From positions 3,924,588-3,988,587 of the forward strand of contig NZ_CP056199.1 of NCBI RefSeq assembly GCF_013782625.1: 64,000 nucleotides of DNA, written 5' to 3'. Made by a program: the position numbers and the translations under genes. Under the pieces are notes generated by a model. It saw nothing but the letters and a program-made list of their open reading frames with translations, ran no database searches and was not told the origin of the DNA. Of the stretch, positions 28,396 through 37,282 are shown piece by piece; positions within the stretch are counted from its first letter, which is position 1, and every line of letters begins with the position of its first letter. The DNA is from Enterobacter sp. RHBSTW-00994 (GTDB taxonomy: Bacteria; Pseudomonadota; Gammaproteobacteria; Enterobacterales; Enterobacteriaceae).

Positions 28396-28827
28396 ATGAA
28401 AAATATCGTCTTAGCATCAGTGTTAGGTTTGAGCTTAATTTCTACGGCCTGGGCCACTGAAACTGTAAATATCCATGAGCGTGTCAATAATGCTCAGGCT
28501 CCGGCCCATCAGATGCAGTCTTCTTCAACTCCAGCCGCCATCCAGGGGGCAGCTCCACGGATGGCCGGTATGGATCAGCATGAACAGGCTATTATTGTTC
28601 ATGAAACCATGAACAATGGTTCAGCAGATGCACATAAAAAAATGGCGGAAAGTCATCAGAAGATGATGGGAACTGGCACCGTTAACGCTTCCCGTCCGGC
28701 GACTTCGTTTGCGGCGATGAATGAACATGAAAGAGCAGCTGTTGCCCATGAATTTACGAATAACGGTCAGTCCGACCCCCATCAGGCTATGGCTGATGCA
28801 CACCGCCGCATGATCAATGCGGGCTGA
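28396..28827 (+). CDS. silE: SilE periplasmic silver-binding protein
   Basis: The ATG at 28396, with GGAGAG five bases upstream, gives 143 residues, the published SilE length. A signal peptide (MKNIVLASVLGLSLISTAWA|TET) precedes a disordered Met/His-rich chain. HxxM-type motifs and repeated units (GMDQHEQAIIVHETMNNGSADAHKKM and the similar AMNEHERAAVAHEFTNNGQS) can bind several Ag(I) ions. It acts as a silver buffer in the periplasm. Expressed from its own SilR box and closed by a terminator at 28902. Confidence 0.96.
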   Translation: MKNIVLASVLGLSLISTAWATETVNIHERVNNAQAPAHQMQSSSTPAAIQGAAPRMAGMDQHEQAIIVHETMNNGSADAHKKMAESHQKMMGTGTVNASRPATSFAAMNEHERAAVAHEFTNNGQSDPHQAMADAHRRMINAG

Positions 28828-28901
28828 TGACAACTGAAGTTTCCGTGCGGTTACCCTTTCCTTGATAGATTGTCCCTTATACGGATATGTTGTTATTTTT
28901 T

Positions 28902-28923
28902 GCCCCCTTCAGGGGGCTTTTTT
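28902..28923 (+). terminator. Terminator after silE
   Basis: The stem GCCCCC-TTCA-GGGGGC (28902-28917) is followed by a run of T. It lies 75 bases past the silE stop. Confidence 0.85.
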
Positions 28924-28972
28924 GTCTGACTCAGCTAAACTTATCCGGTAACCATCTGAAAGGGTTTATTAT

Positions 28973-29323
28973 ATGAAAATCACAAATTCGCTTTTTGTTA
29001 TACTGATGTTATCCCTGCCAGCGATTTCCGCAGAACATTCAGAAATGAAAATGTCAGATATATCCTCATCGGCATCGTCACAGGAATATATGTCCGGCAT
29101 GAAAGGTATGCATGACAAAATGATGGCCGCTGTAAAAGAGTCCGATCCCGACAAGGCTTTTGCAAAAGGTATGATCGCACACCATGAAGGAGCAATAGCA
29201 ATGGCTGAGACCGAGCTTAAATACGGAAAAGATCCCGAAATGAGAAAGCTTGCGCAGGACATCATTAAAGCTCAGAAAGGTGAAATCGAGCAGATGAATA
29301 AATGGCTTGGCAGTCAAAAATAA
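28973..29323 (+). CDS. DUF305-family (CopM-like) periplasmic metal-binding protein
   Basis: This 116-residue protein has a signal peptide (MKITNSLFVILMLSLPAISA|EHS), a Met-rich stretch (MSGMKGMHDKMMAAV) and the DUF305 core DKAFAKGMIAHHEGAIAMAETEL, whose His pair and Met residues suit Cu(I) or Ag(I) binding. Related CopM proteins sequester copper in the periplasm. It follows the silE terminator and has its own terminator, so it is a separate unit at the edge of the metal island. Function is inferred from the family. Confidence 0.87.
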   Translation: MKITNSLFVILMLSLPAISAEHSEMKMSDISSSASSQEYMSGMKGMHDKMMAAVKESDPDKAFAKGMIAHHEGAIAMAETELKYGKDPEMRKLAQDIIKAQKGEIEQMNKWLGSQK

Positions 29324-29401
29324 AGATTGCAAAAACGCCATGATAAGCGTAATTTTAAATCACTCCCGGGCACGGGATCCTGTTAAACGTTAAATAATTA
29401 A

Positions 29402-29426
29402 AACCCGATTAATTTCGGGTTTTTTA
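29402..29426 (+). terminator. Terminator after the DUF305 gene
   Basis: AACCCGA-TTAAT-TTCGGGTT is followed by six T at 29420-29425. The stem lies about 80 bases past the stop codon. Confidence 0.8.
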
Positions 29427-29436
29427 TATTCTATAC

Positions 29437-29460
29437 TCCGGTCCTTTGCTGTGGACCGGA
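29437..29460. repeat. Perfect 8-bp inverted repeat downstream of the OLD gene
   Basis: TCCGGTCC (29437-29444) and GGACCGGA (29453-29460) enclose an eight-base loop, about 30 bases past the end of the minus-strand nuclease gene. There is no clear T run, so it may be an imperfect terminator or a border remnant. Confidence 0.45.
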
Positions 29461-29489
29461 ATATATGCAGCTGCGATTATTTTAACACA

Positions 29490-31316
29490 TTATCTCGTCA
29501 TGGAAATAATGTCGCTCAGGATCTCAATCAGTTCAATTCTTTCCTGCGTTCCGTCATGATAGGTTGATCTTGAGATTATTCTTTCCGCTGTCATCTGGGG
29601 CCAGAATTTATCAAGCACATTATCGGGTTTCATTCCCACAGCCCGGCCGATTATTTTTTTAGCGTCACAGGTGTCCGTAAACGTGACTGCTACACCGGTA
29701 ATTTCTTCGATCAGATCCGGGCAGAGATAGTTCTCTATTTCACGTTTGCGCGTGGCGAAGAATACCTTACCGGCTTCCTCCACTTCTTTTTTACGTTTCT
29801 GAATGGACAGAACCTGTGCAGGGTCTCCCCCAATATCGGAGTCCAGAAATACGCACCAGGGAAGCCCCAGATCGTTGGCCAGATTTAAGGTAACCCAGTG
29901 TTTGACGCTCCCGCATCCTCCTATGAGGACTGGCACAATTTTCACGTCCTCAAGAGAGGCTGGCAGCACACCTGATTGTTTAAATGAACTGGCCGCATGC
30001 CTCAGGAAAGTGACATCCGACTTTCCTTCTACCAGAACAATGCCTTTAGCCCTTTCCATACCAGTCTCTGGCAACACCCCCAGGCTTTCAGTTGCTTCCT
30101 TCAGCACATCGTCATCCGGCATTTTTACAACGGGTTCACCCGTCTCATTTCTGGTGACATAACGTACGCCTTCGACAGGGATCAATCCGGCCAGCGCCGG
30201 GACATGGGTGGTGACGATAATTTGACGGTGCGGCTGGCCTGCCAGTGCCAGTAACGCTTTCATCAGCATCATCTGATAGTTCGGATGCTGTGAAGTTTCA
30301 GGCTCCTCTATGGCATAAATCACATTTCTGGGCGTCCCCGCAACATTCTTCTCAGCCTCAGCCCTGAAAAAATTCAGCAAGATAAGCCTTCTTATCCCAC
30401 TACCTCGCTTATTGATGGGGATACCATTTTCCCCATCAAGGGTGAAATTGAAGGTCCACTTGGGTTTCTCCTTAAATCGTGGAGTTAGTTCACTGGCGAG
30501 TTCGGGTGCCATTTCACGTAATTTATCCAGCGTTCTCTGTGCGACATCAAGTACACTGTCCTGAATCTCATTTTCCAGCGCTGTAATTTTGTCCTGCAGC
30601 CCAGCCTGAGCGTCTTTTACGGCCTGCTGTAAGGGGTTTTTGGCTTCGGAATCCCCGTCGCTGCTTTCCCTGTCGGCTTTGAAAATCGCATACGTGGGCA
30701 GCAAGTCGAGGATCTTACCCCATAATGATTTTGTATCGGTTCCGAACTCTTTATCGACATCCAGCAGAATTTCCGAACAGGTATAGGGGGCTGCGGCTTC
30801 CCTGATGGCCTGACGCCATAACGATGCAGTGCGTTTATCTGCCACATTTTTTTCCACATCTTTTCCCGCCGCCCTGAGGTCGGAAATTTTCATGCCCAGT
30901 AAATTTCTCAGGGGTTCCTCATCCGGGTGGATGCAGCGGATGCAGGTCTGCTCCGGTTTTCCTGAGGTCGTTGCTTTAAACGATTTGACGATTTCAAAAT
31001 TGCCGTCTTTATTCAGCAGATGTTCGAAGGCAAGAGTGGTCTGCACCCTGTCATCGATCATGATAAAATCGGGTAATTCATCGAATTCACAGGCTATTTC
31101 AAAACGGCCCTCCCCTTCTCTCAGGCTGAAACAGTTCATGTCATTCTTGTCTGCCTTCATTCCTTCTGTTTCAAAAAAAATAGCCAGCGCTTCCAGAAGC
31201 GTTGATTTCCCGAAGTCATTTCGGCCGACAATGCCCGTCATGCACTCATCGATAATGATTTCTGTGGTATTTCTGTAGCCTCTGAAGTTTTTCAGTTTTA
31301 ATTTTCTGAGCCGCAT
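29490..31316 (-). CDS. OLD-family ATP-dependent endonuclease
   Basis: The start at ATG 31316 (MRLRKLKLKNFRGY) has AGGA six bases upstream; the product has 608 residues. The N-terminal ABC-type ATPase shows a Walker A at 31-39 (GRNDFGKST) and a Walker B/D-loop region (YAIEEPETSQHPNYQ), with the H-loop in VTTHVPALAG. The C-terminal Toprim domain has VLVEGKSDVTFL and CVFLDSDIGGD. This is the OLD (overcoming lysogenization defect) nuclease architecture. Relatives protect against phages alone or with a helicase partner (as in Gabija). No helicase lies next to it, so a single-gene class is likely. Substrate unknown. Confidence 0.87.
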   Translation of the reverse strand: MRLRKLKLKNFRGYRNTTEIIIDECMTGIVGRNDFGKSTLLEALAIFFETEGMKADKNDMNCFSLREGEGRFEIACEFDELPDFIMIDDRVQTTLAFEHLLNKDGNFEIVKSFKATTSGKPEQTCIRCIHPDEEPLRNLLGMKISDLRAAGKDVEKNVADKRTASLWRQAIREAAAPYTCSEILLDVDKEFGTDTKSLWGKILDLLPTYAIFKADRESSDGDSEAKNPLQQAVKDAQAGLQDKITALENEIQDSVLDVAQRTLDKLREMAPELASELTPRFKEKPKWTFNFTLDGENGIPINKRGSGIRRLILLNFFRAEAEKNVAGTPRNVIYAIEEPETSQHPNYQMMLMKALLALAGQPHRQIIVTTHVPALAGLIPVEGVRYVTRNETGEPVVKMPDDDVLKEATESLGVLPETGMERAKGIVLVEGKSDVTFLRHAASSFKQSGVLPASLEDVKIVPVLIGGCGSVKHWVTLNLANDLGLPWCVFLDSDIGGDPAQVLSIQKRKKEVEEAGKVFFATRKREIENYLCPDLIEEITGVAVTFTDTCDAKKIIGRAVGMKPDNVLDKFWPQMTAERIISRSTYHDGTQERIELIEILSDIISMTR

Positions 31317-31682
31317 ATACAGTCCTGTGTGTAAGAAAGCATTGTTACCGGAACCTGAATACAATGTATATTTTGTTAAGTCCTGCCCACGTGCAGGGCT
31401 ATATCGTTATTCAGAATATCCTAATGGCATTCCGGGATTATGATCCAGTCGCGCTTACTGAACATTACTGCCCTGTCAATCACCCGAAACTGTCCAGGGC
31501 TGGTATAGGTGACGAAGCTGGCGTCCCAGCATCCGACGGCCGGAGGACGCTTTTGGTGACGTTCTTTTATATCCGGAGCGGGCATGAAGGCGTTTATTGC
31601 ATAAATTGTTAATAATAATCTCTGACTAATGCTTATTCGGCATTGTTAACATTATTTAATATAAATTACATATATATTTGCA

Positions 31683-31960
31683 TTAACAGGAAATATCACG
31701 CACTTTGCTGTTCTGGATCCAAAAACTCCATTTTTCGGATCTGGAGTTAAACAACACGAGAACAATCCAGCAGCAACGAGAGCAGGCTGGCCATCCCTGG
31801 CGTTTGCACTCTTTATCGAGGCGGAACGCCGCGATCTGGCGACCCTGTTTAAGGTACATCAGGCTTTTTTTCCCTGCAGAAGGAAGAGGATTTCATAGAC
31901 ATGGTCGATCAGGTACGGGAGGCGCTACGCCTGCCCCCCACGGAACGGTCGGTTTTCTAA
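31683..31960 (+). pseudogene. Frameshifted gene remnant, family not recognised
   Basis: One frame reads HFAVLDPKTPFFGSGVKQHE and continues to FIEAERRDLATLFKVHQAFF. At a run of seven T (about 31865-31872) the sense moves to another frame reading SLQKEEDFIDMVDQVREALR and stopping at 31958-31960. Adding one T would restore a single frame. No start codon or ribosome-binding site precedes it, so this is the C-terminal part of a lost gene. The flanking stretch 31317-31680 shows no convincing gene. Confidence 0.5.
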
Positions 31961-32062
31961 AAACCTGAAACAAGAATATGCGGCTTAAATAGCGCTAAAA
32001 AATTTGCGCGTATAGTGGATATTTAGTAGCTTATTTATTAGACGAAATGAGGAGTCGTTACC

Positions 32063-32338
32063 ATGAGCGAGGACAGTTTCAATAAAGATGACCTGAGCAG
32101 CACCTTTGCGCGCTTCACCACAAAACGCCGCAATATCGTTTGTGATGAATCCAAGCTGAAGCGGAAAAAACCTGAGCCAATTGCACTAACAAGCGCAACC
32201 AATTCATTGGGGAGTAGTGTACTGAATTTTGTAGCATCTGCAGTTTCTAAAGCGCCGAAAAATTATGATGATACCGAATTCAGAAAAAATAGGCCGTGGC
32301 TTTGGTATAGCTGGGAACGCAAAGAAGATTTTAAATAA
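32063..32338 (+). CDS. Small hypothetical protein (91 aa)
   Basis: The ATG at 32063 follows GAGGAG with good spacing. The product is hydrophilic and basic in the middle (ARFTTKRRNIVCDESKLKRKKPEP), has no membrane segment and ends in an aromatic, charged tail (RPWLWYSWERKEDF). No family is recognised. It converges on the transfer operon and shares a bidirectional terminator with it. Upstream, AT-rich sequence could hold its promoter. Confidence 0.65.
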   Translation: MSEDSFNKDDLSSTFARFTTKRRNIVCDESKLKRKKPEPIALTSATNSLGSSVLNFVASAVSKAPKNYDDTEFRKNRPWLWYSWERKEDFK

Positions 32339-32366
32339 AACGGTGGTAATAACCACCGTTTTCGTT
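32337..32366. terminator. Bidirectional terminator between the 91-residue gene and the transfer operon
   Basis: The stem CGGTGGT-AATA-ACCACCG (32341-32358) has A residues before it and TTTT after it, so it can stop transcription from both sides. It lies at the stop codon of the plus-strand gene and 25 bases past the traG-like stop. Confidence 0.8.
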
Positions 32367-32382
32367 TTGAAATATAACTTAC

Positions 32383-33927
32383 TTAGGCCTTTTTTATTCC
32401 ACCTTTGATACCACCTGAAGCTGCATCAATAGCTATTCCTTGTGCTTGTTTTCCTGCTTCAGAACCAGCTTGCATTGGCATTTTTGCAGAGTTACTAATC
32501 ATGCTTGCCATTGAACCTAATTGGGCTCCAGCCCAACTCAGCATACCAACCCAAAACATCGGAAAGACCAGGTACATCATCCCCAGTACCAGGTTCATAA
32601 TCCATCCATCAGCCGTTGAACTAAAGAAAGCCGCGAAAGGCACCGAGCTGTTTGCAATCCCCTGCTCAGCCATATTGTCATAGAGGATGGTGATCAATCT
32701 GTCATCAAGCCAGCCTGCCAATTCCCACCAGAACGTAATGAACTGAAGAGCGAATAATGCGAACGAGATAGTAAAAATGGTTTTCGGATCGTAGGCGCTG
32801 AACATCATTAACGCAGGAATGACCGTGATTATCATCATCAGCAATAATGCCTGGATCATCGGCAGTGCCTGCTTCATTGCATCAAAACCAGGTAACGCCT
32901 CGGCCTGTTTCAGTCCTACACCAATAGACGAGGTAAGGCGTGTAAGATTACCAACTACTCCGGTGGTTGTATCGCTACTGCCAACAGCATAAGTGGTACC
33001 GCCCCCGGACAGATCTGCGTTACGTGGGCTGACAAGCCAGCGTAGGGCGATTTCTTCCCACTGCTGTCCGGAGAACTGGCGCTGCATCTCCTTACGTGTG
33101 TTATCACTAAAGCTGGCCAGAACTCGTTTGCGAAGCCCGGAAGTACCATCGGACCACCACGTCTTACATGTTGGATATCCACCTGCACCAGTATCCGGAT
33201 AGCCACTGTCCCGGCTGCTGTTGTAAGGCCACTGGCTACGTGGCGTCATAGCCGTGTAGTAGTCATAATATCCGGAAGTATTCAGGAAGTAGCTGCTACC
33301 TATCCAGCCCACGGAGTTGATGGTGGCATCACTGAGCTGACTGTTGCTGTTTTTCAGTCTGAAATATGCTCTCGAGTAACATTGATCTGCAAATTCCTGG
33401 ACCTCCTGCAGCAACACAGGATCACGCAGTTTCGTGTTCTGAACGTCAAAACGCATCTGTCGCAAATTCGTACCGCATGGGATTGACGCAATCATTGCCT
33501 GCGTTGTGCCCTTCGACATCATATGCAGGAGATACCACCATACTGGAACCTCGGCCGTGCGACCGTCAAAATCATTAACGAGCCCCTTGTAGCCAGAATT
33601 CTGTGGGGTCGGCACACTGACGCCGCACTGTTTAGCGCGCGAACTGTCGAACTTGATCGTGCTGATATCCACCGGCAACAGTGGAATGCAGCAAAAGAGC
33701 ATCACAAGATAAGACACATACAGTGCATGTTCGATTCGCGGAAGGGCAAGAAGCCCTTTGTTCCCCTCGTCAGCCCCCTCCTCCCTCACTTTCAGCCAGA
33801 CGCCAAGAACCCTGACCACCAGTGGCAATGCAAAAAGGCCCGTATTGCTGAGAATGCTCCACATGGCATTGTTCATTACCCAGCCAAAGAGAACGAGAAA
33901 ATATTCCAGAAAACTGTTTGCGGTCAT
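32383..33927 (-). CDS. TraG-like mating-pair membrane protein
   Basis: The ATG at 33927 (MTANSFLEYFLVLFGWVMNNAMW) has AAGGAG eight bases upstream; the product has 514 residues. Hydrophobic helices lie near the N-terminus (about 5-40 and 65-90) and again in the C-terminal third (LIQALLLMMIITVIPALMMF, WIMNLVLGMMYLVFPMFWVG), with a long hydrophilic periplasmic loop containing Cys residues between. This matches the TraG N-terminal domain proteins that end the channel operon in MPF-G elements. It probably stabilises mating pairs. Last gene of the operon. Confidence 0.85.
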   Translation of the reverse strand: MTANSFLEYFLVLFGWVMNNAMWSILSNTGLFALPLVVRVLGVWLKVREEGADEGNKGLLALPRIEHALYVSYLVMLFCCIPLLPVDISTIKFDSSRAKQCGVSVPTPQNSGYKGLVNDFDGRTAEVPVWWYLLHMMSKGTTQAMIASIPCGTNLRQMRFDVQNTKLRDPVLLQEVQEFADQCYSRAYFRLKNSNSQLSDATINSVGWIGSSYFLNTSGYYDYYTAMTPRSQWPYNSSRDSGYPDTGAGGYPTCKTWWSDGTSGLRKRVLASFSDNTRKEMQRQFSGQQWEEIALRWLVSPRNADLSGGGTTYAVGSSDTTTGVVGNLTRLTSSIGVGLKQAEALPGFDAMKQALPMIQALLLMMIITVIPALMMFSAYDPKTIFTISFALFALQFITFWWELAGWLDDRLITILYDNMAEQGIANSSVPFAAFFSSTADGWIMNLVLGMMYLVFPMFWVGMLSWAGAQLGSMASMISNSAKMPMQAGSEAGKQAQGIAIDAASGGIKGGIKKA

Positions 33928-33937
33928 CGTCCTCTCC

Positions 33938-34276
33938 TTACACAGCGCTTGTCCAGGCCACATATTCCGTGGCTACCAGGAACAACACCCCCATCAGTTC
34001 CATACGCACAAGACGCGGACGCCCATCCGGCCAGCGGATTAATGCCTGTGGGCGTACCTTCAATATCCAGGCGGTAATAAGGCAGCCATAAAGAACCAGT
34101 CGCCAGGCAAACAGTCCCCATCGGCTGTCATGCAACCAGCGCCGTGTGATGTGGCCATCAGGGTCGTAAGCCATAAATACCGCTGCGATAGCAAACATGC
34201 AGGCCGTCATCAACAGAATGAGCAGCACCATAAGGAGAATGCGGCCAATATGGCCGCTGAACGGGTAAAGTCTCAT
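33938..34276 (-). CDS. Hypothetical membrane protein of the transfer operon (112 aa)
   Basis: Three or four hydrophobic segments are visible (ILLMVLLILLMTACMFAIAAVF at about 13-34, GLFAWRLVLYGCLITAWIL, MELMGVLFLVATEYVAW). The gene lies one base after the PFL_4711-type gene and ten bases before the traG-like gene, on the same strand, so it is part of the operon. Small membrane proteins of this kind recur at this place in MPF-G clusters. No individual function is known. Confidence 0.75.
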   Translation of the reverse strand: MRLYPFSGHIGRILLMVLLILLMTACMFAIAAVFMAYDPDGHITRRWLHDSRWGLFAWRLVLYGCLITAWILKVRPQALIRWPDGRPRLVRMELMGVLFLVATEYVAWTSAV

Positions 34277-34277
34277 A

Positions 34278-35672
34278 TCAGTTTGCTCCGGAAGACTGAG
34301 ACTGGCCCATCTGGCTGAAGCCCTGGTCCTCGTTACCGGCTTTCTGCTGCAGACGGTTATCCTGATTCCTTGTCCCCTGCCGCTCCAGTGCCGTCAGCAG
34401 GCTGTTATTGCTTATAGATTTGCGTAACTCCATCTCATTACGCAGCGCCGTCAGCTCGCGATCGAGGGCATCGATGCGGCGATCACCCTCAGCAATGGCT
34501 TCCGGCTGCTCTGCAGCATTAGGTTCGGATTCACCGGTGGTGAGCATCCTGCGCATTGTTAGCGCGGTTTCAACGGTATCGGACATCGCCAGTTCGCCGG
34601 CAAGCCGCTGAACCAGGGCCGCTTTGTCCGGATCGTCACGTAATGCCTGAATTACCCCGCGGGTGACAACCAGACTGCCGGTTTTCAGTGCGGAAAGGTT
34701 ATCAGTGGTGGGCTGCAGTTCACCACTAATCAGCTTACTAAGCTGCTCCAGATTCTCTTTCGTGGCATCCTCAAGGATGGGAGAAAAGCCAGTACCAGCG
34801 ACAGCACTGCCCGGCTGGTTATCGGTTCCACCACTGGTACATTCACTGGTTTCCCGGCAAGTCCTGATGGAGCGATCACCAAGCACTTTAACAACGGCCG
34901 CTGCGGCCTCTTCAGAAGATTTATAACGTTGGCATGCGGTACCATTGCAGATCGAGGAGCCGACGCTGCTGTTACTGGTCACTGGCAAATTATTCATCAT
35001 GTTATAACCAGCTTTGGCCAGATCCCGAGTGGGCTGAATTGCGGGCTGCCCCTTGCCGCCTCTTTTCTGCCCACCAACCCACGTCACACCTTCCTCTCCA
35101 GTTGCTTTTTGCAGTTTCTGGTCGCTGGAAACCGCATCGCCGCCACTTGTGGCCACAATATCTTTGTACTCTTCAGAGACAGCTACCTGCTGCCATTTAT
35201 TGCCAATGGTATAATCAGCCAGCTTCTTCGACATGCTCTGACAATTCAACATCGCTTTATCAAAGCTCAAACCGGCCTGCAGAACGCCATTGGTGAGCAT
35301 TTCATACAGCCCGGGGTTTGCGCGCTGAATAGCCATTGCCGGCATACTCATGACAGCACCGGTCGCCCCCTGAATCACATTCCCCATCAGATCCTTAAAC
35401 CCGCTGGTAATACCATTCAGCTGGTTGCCAACGGTTGTTTTGATGTCGAAATTGCCACACATCAGATCACTGCTAAGGCCACCATTAATGCCTATCCTGG
35501 ACATATTGTTACGACTAGGCGGGGGTGAAATAACCGAACCGCCACCAATAGAATAAAAGAGCCCATCGCTGATAGCGTTACCGCTAACTGACGCCCCCGA
35601 TGAAGACAAAGAGATATCAGCTGCCATTGCCGGCAGCGAGGCAAAAATCAGTAAAAGTCCTGCTTTTTTCAT
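34278..35672 (-). CDS. ICE transfer protein, PFL_4711 family (TIGR03755-type), TraH-like
   Basis: The ATG at 35672 (MKKAGLLLIFASLPAMA|ADISL) gives a signal peptide and 464 residues; the longer upstream frame overlaps the preceding gene. The mature part begins with a Gly/Ser-rich region (GGGSVISPPPSRNNMSRIGINGG), contains paired Cys (LMCGNFD, NCQSMSK) and ends in Gln-rich coiled coil. This is the PFL_4711-type periplasmic protein, with TraH-like character, that follows the TraU-like gene. It acts in assembly of the conjugation channel. Confidence 0.82.
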   Translation of the reverse strand: MKKAGLLLIFASLPAMAADISLSSSGASVSGNAISDGLFYSIGGGSVISPPPSRNNMSRIGINGGLSSDLMCGNFDIKTTVGNQLNGITSGFKDLMGNVIQGATGAVMSMPAMAIQRANPGLYEMLTNGVLQAGLSFDKAMLNCQSMSKKLADYTIGNKWQQVAVSEEYKDIVATSGGDAVSSDQKLQKATGEEGVTWVGGQKRGGKGQPAIQPTRDLAKAGYNMMNNLPVTSNSSVGSSICNGTACQRYKSSEEAAAAVVKVLGDRSIRTCRETSECTSGGTDNQPGSAVAGTGFSPILEDATKENLEQLSKLISGELQPTTDNLSALKTGSLVVTRGVIQALRDDPDKAALVQRLAGELAMSDTVETALTMRRMLTTGESEPNAAEQPEAIAEGDRRIDALDRELTALRNEMELRKSISNNSLLTALERQGTRNQDNRLQQKAGNEDQGFSQMGQSQSSGAN

Positions 35673-35683
35673 GTTCTGAACCT

Positions 35684-36655
35684 TTATGAGAAATCGGTGC
35701 TGGAAAGGAACGTCTGGCCGCGACGTTTGCAGCAGCTGTACGGTTGCCACAATGCCCAGGCATAGTTACCGTCCTGGGCAATCTGGCCATTGGTGTCGGG
35801 AAACACTGCACAGGTCTGGGACAACTGAGGCGAAAGTCGCTGCCATTTGTGGTTTTTCGTGCCGGTATTTTCTTTTACCGGCTCGGGTGGCCAGTAACCC
35901 GGGGACTTCTGTCCCGTAAGGGGGTTGTAGACGTGGAGCTGGCCGGAGCGGGTAATGACGTCAGCGACACGCTGAACTACAACCGCTGCTGATTTGTAAC
36001 TGTCTGTCTGGGTGACAAACCCGCTACGTGGATAAACGTTCCCCCACATATTGCCGGATGTGGTTTCCCCGATTTCTCGTTGCCCGGGGATGAGTGCTTC
36101 GGGATAAAGGGTCTCCGGGACACCCGTTCGCCAGACCAGAGCATCCAGTGAGCTGTTGAAATATGGCATGAAAGGAGTGGCAGCACTGTCGCATGAATAG
36201 CCCGGCACCATACCGCCAATGACTTTTGTTGCTGGATGGCCATAGGCGTCGCCGTAATAGAAATGCAGGTTCTGCTTACGTTCCCCGGGAGCTTTCATCT
36301 CCTGACGACCGCCCCCCGTACTCACGCCCGTCACACTTTCCAGCAGAGAACCTTCAGCACCGCTGGCGGCGTTACTAACTGTGGACATTTCAGTCCAGGG
36401 GTTATCTCCGGGGTTGAGGTAAGCCGATACCACAGCCTCCGGAATGAAATGTGTCACTTTCACCGAGGTTTTCACCGTGCAACCAAATGGGGTACACAAT
36501 AACCAGTAGCAGATACCACTGACACGCCAGCTGATACAGTCTGTACTTGCCGCGCTGGCCAGAAGATTCGCTGTATTGACGCTGGCCATGGTGCCGGAAC
36601 AAACCAGCAATGTGGCGATCGCCAGTCGACGTGGGCGGAAGGAGAAAGATTTCAT
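35684..36655 (-). CDS. TraU-like ICE transfer protein, PFL_4710 family (TIGR03756-type)
   Basis: This 323-residue secreted protein has a signal peptide (about residues 1-24, ending TMASVNTA) and many Cys residues: CISWRVSGICYWLLCTPFGC at about 39-58 is the TraU-like hallmark, with YSCDSA and YSCCKRRGQTF at the end. TraU-type proteins are periplasmic, disulphide-bonded and needed for mating-pair assembly. Its start overlaps the end of the preceding gene by four bases. Confidence 0.85.
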   Translation of the reverse strand: MKSFSFRPRRLAIATLLVCSGTMASVNTANLLASAASTDCISWRVSGICYWLLCTPFGCTVKTSVKVTHFIPEAVVSAYLNPGDNPWTEMSTVSNAASGAEGSLLESVTGVSTGGGRQEMKAPGERKQNLHFYYGDAYGHPATKVIGGMVPGYSCDSAATPFMPYFNSSLDALVWRTGVPETLYPEALIPGQREIGETTSGNMWGNVYPRSGFVTQTDSYKSAAVVVQRVADVITRSGQLHVYNPLTGQKSPGYWPPEPVKENTGTKNHKWQRLSPQLSQTCAVFPDTNGQIAQDGNYAWALWQPYSCCKRRGQTFLSSTDFS

Positions 36656-37059
36656 CGGTTCTTCTCCTTCCAGGCAGCGAGCTGACGGGTTGCCTCGTTG
36701 ACATCAGTCGTACCGTAGACAACAAAGACGTCATCAAAAACCACAGCCGGGTATTTTTCCAGGCCGAGGGACCAGGCATGAGTGACACCCGCATAAGCTT
36801 CCGCCAGTTGTTGTTGCTGCTGCCGGAAATTCGGGGAAGAGATCACTGCCCGGGCACGTTGTTCTGCAAGAACGGGATCGGCAGATAACTGACCGAAAAT
36901 GTCCGCCTGTGCACGTTCGGGCGCATCGAGCTCAACAACGGAGACATCCGGACCAGGATTTGCTGCTATGGCATGAGAGGAGTCGGTATATATCACTGTG
37001 CCGGCACTGGCACCGACGGAAAGGAACAGTGCTGCCAGGCAGCAAAATGGCATTTTCAT
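36652..37059 (-). CDS. Thioredoxin-like ICE protein, PFL_4709 family (TIGR03757-type), TrbC-like
   Basis: ATG 37059 (MKMPFCCLAALFLSVGASA|GTV) has GGGAG eight bases upstream; a GTG nine bases earlier is less likely. The 135-residue protein has a signal peptide and the C-terminal pattern LEKYPAVVFDDVFVVYGTTDVNEATRQL typical of this TrbC/TraW-like periplasmic family. It probably works with the TraU-like protein encoded immediately downstream. A 250-base gap with an inverted repeat precedes it. Confidence 0.82.
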   Translation of the reverse strand: MKMPFCCLAALFLSVGASAGTVIYTDSSHAIAANPGPDVSVVELDAPERAQADIFGQLSADPVLAEQRARAVISSPNFRQQQQQLAEAYAGVTHAWSLGLEKYPAVVFDDVFVVYGTTDVNEATRQLAAWKEKNR

Positions 37060-37282
37060 GAAAAACACTCCCTGAGTGTGAAAAACCTATTCAGGGTGCG
37101 TTCTCTTTAAGGAGGGGTCAGTAATTAATTCTGACGTGAAAAATGATAATTAATCTTGCCCTGGTAATTCATCATCTGTACGTCAGCATAAATCTCAGAT
37201 CGCTGGAAATGTCATTTTTTAAATGCAGGAACTTTAATACACGCGGGCTCTTTGCCGCCCGCACCCGCAGCCTCCCCCCTTA

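Noticed and set aside
31317..31680. Possible promoter or small gene between the OLD gene and the remnant
   Set aside because: AT-rich sequence and a short hairpin are visible, but no frame with a start signal and no convincing promoter pair.
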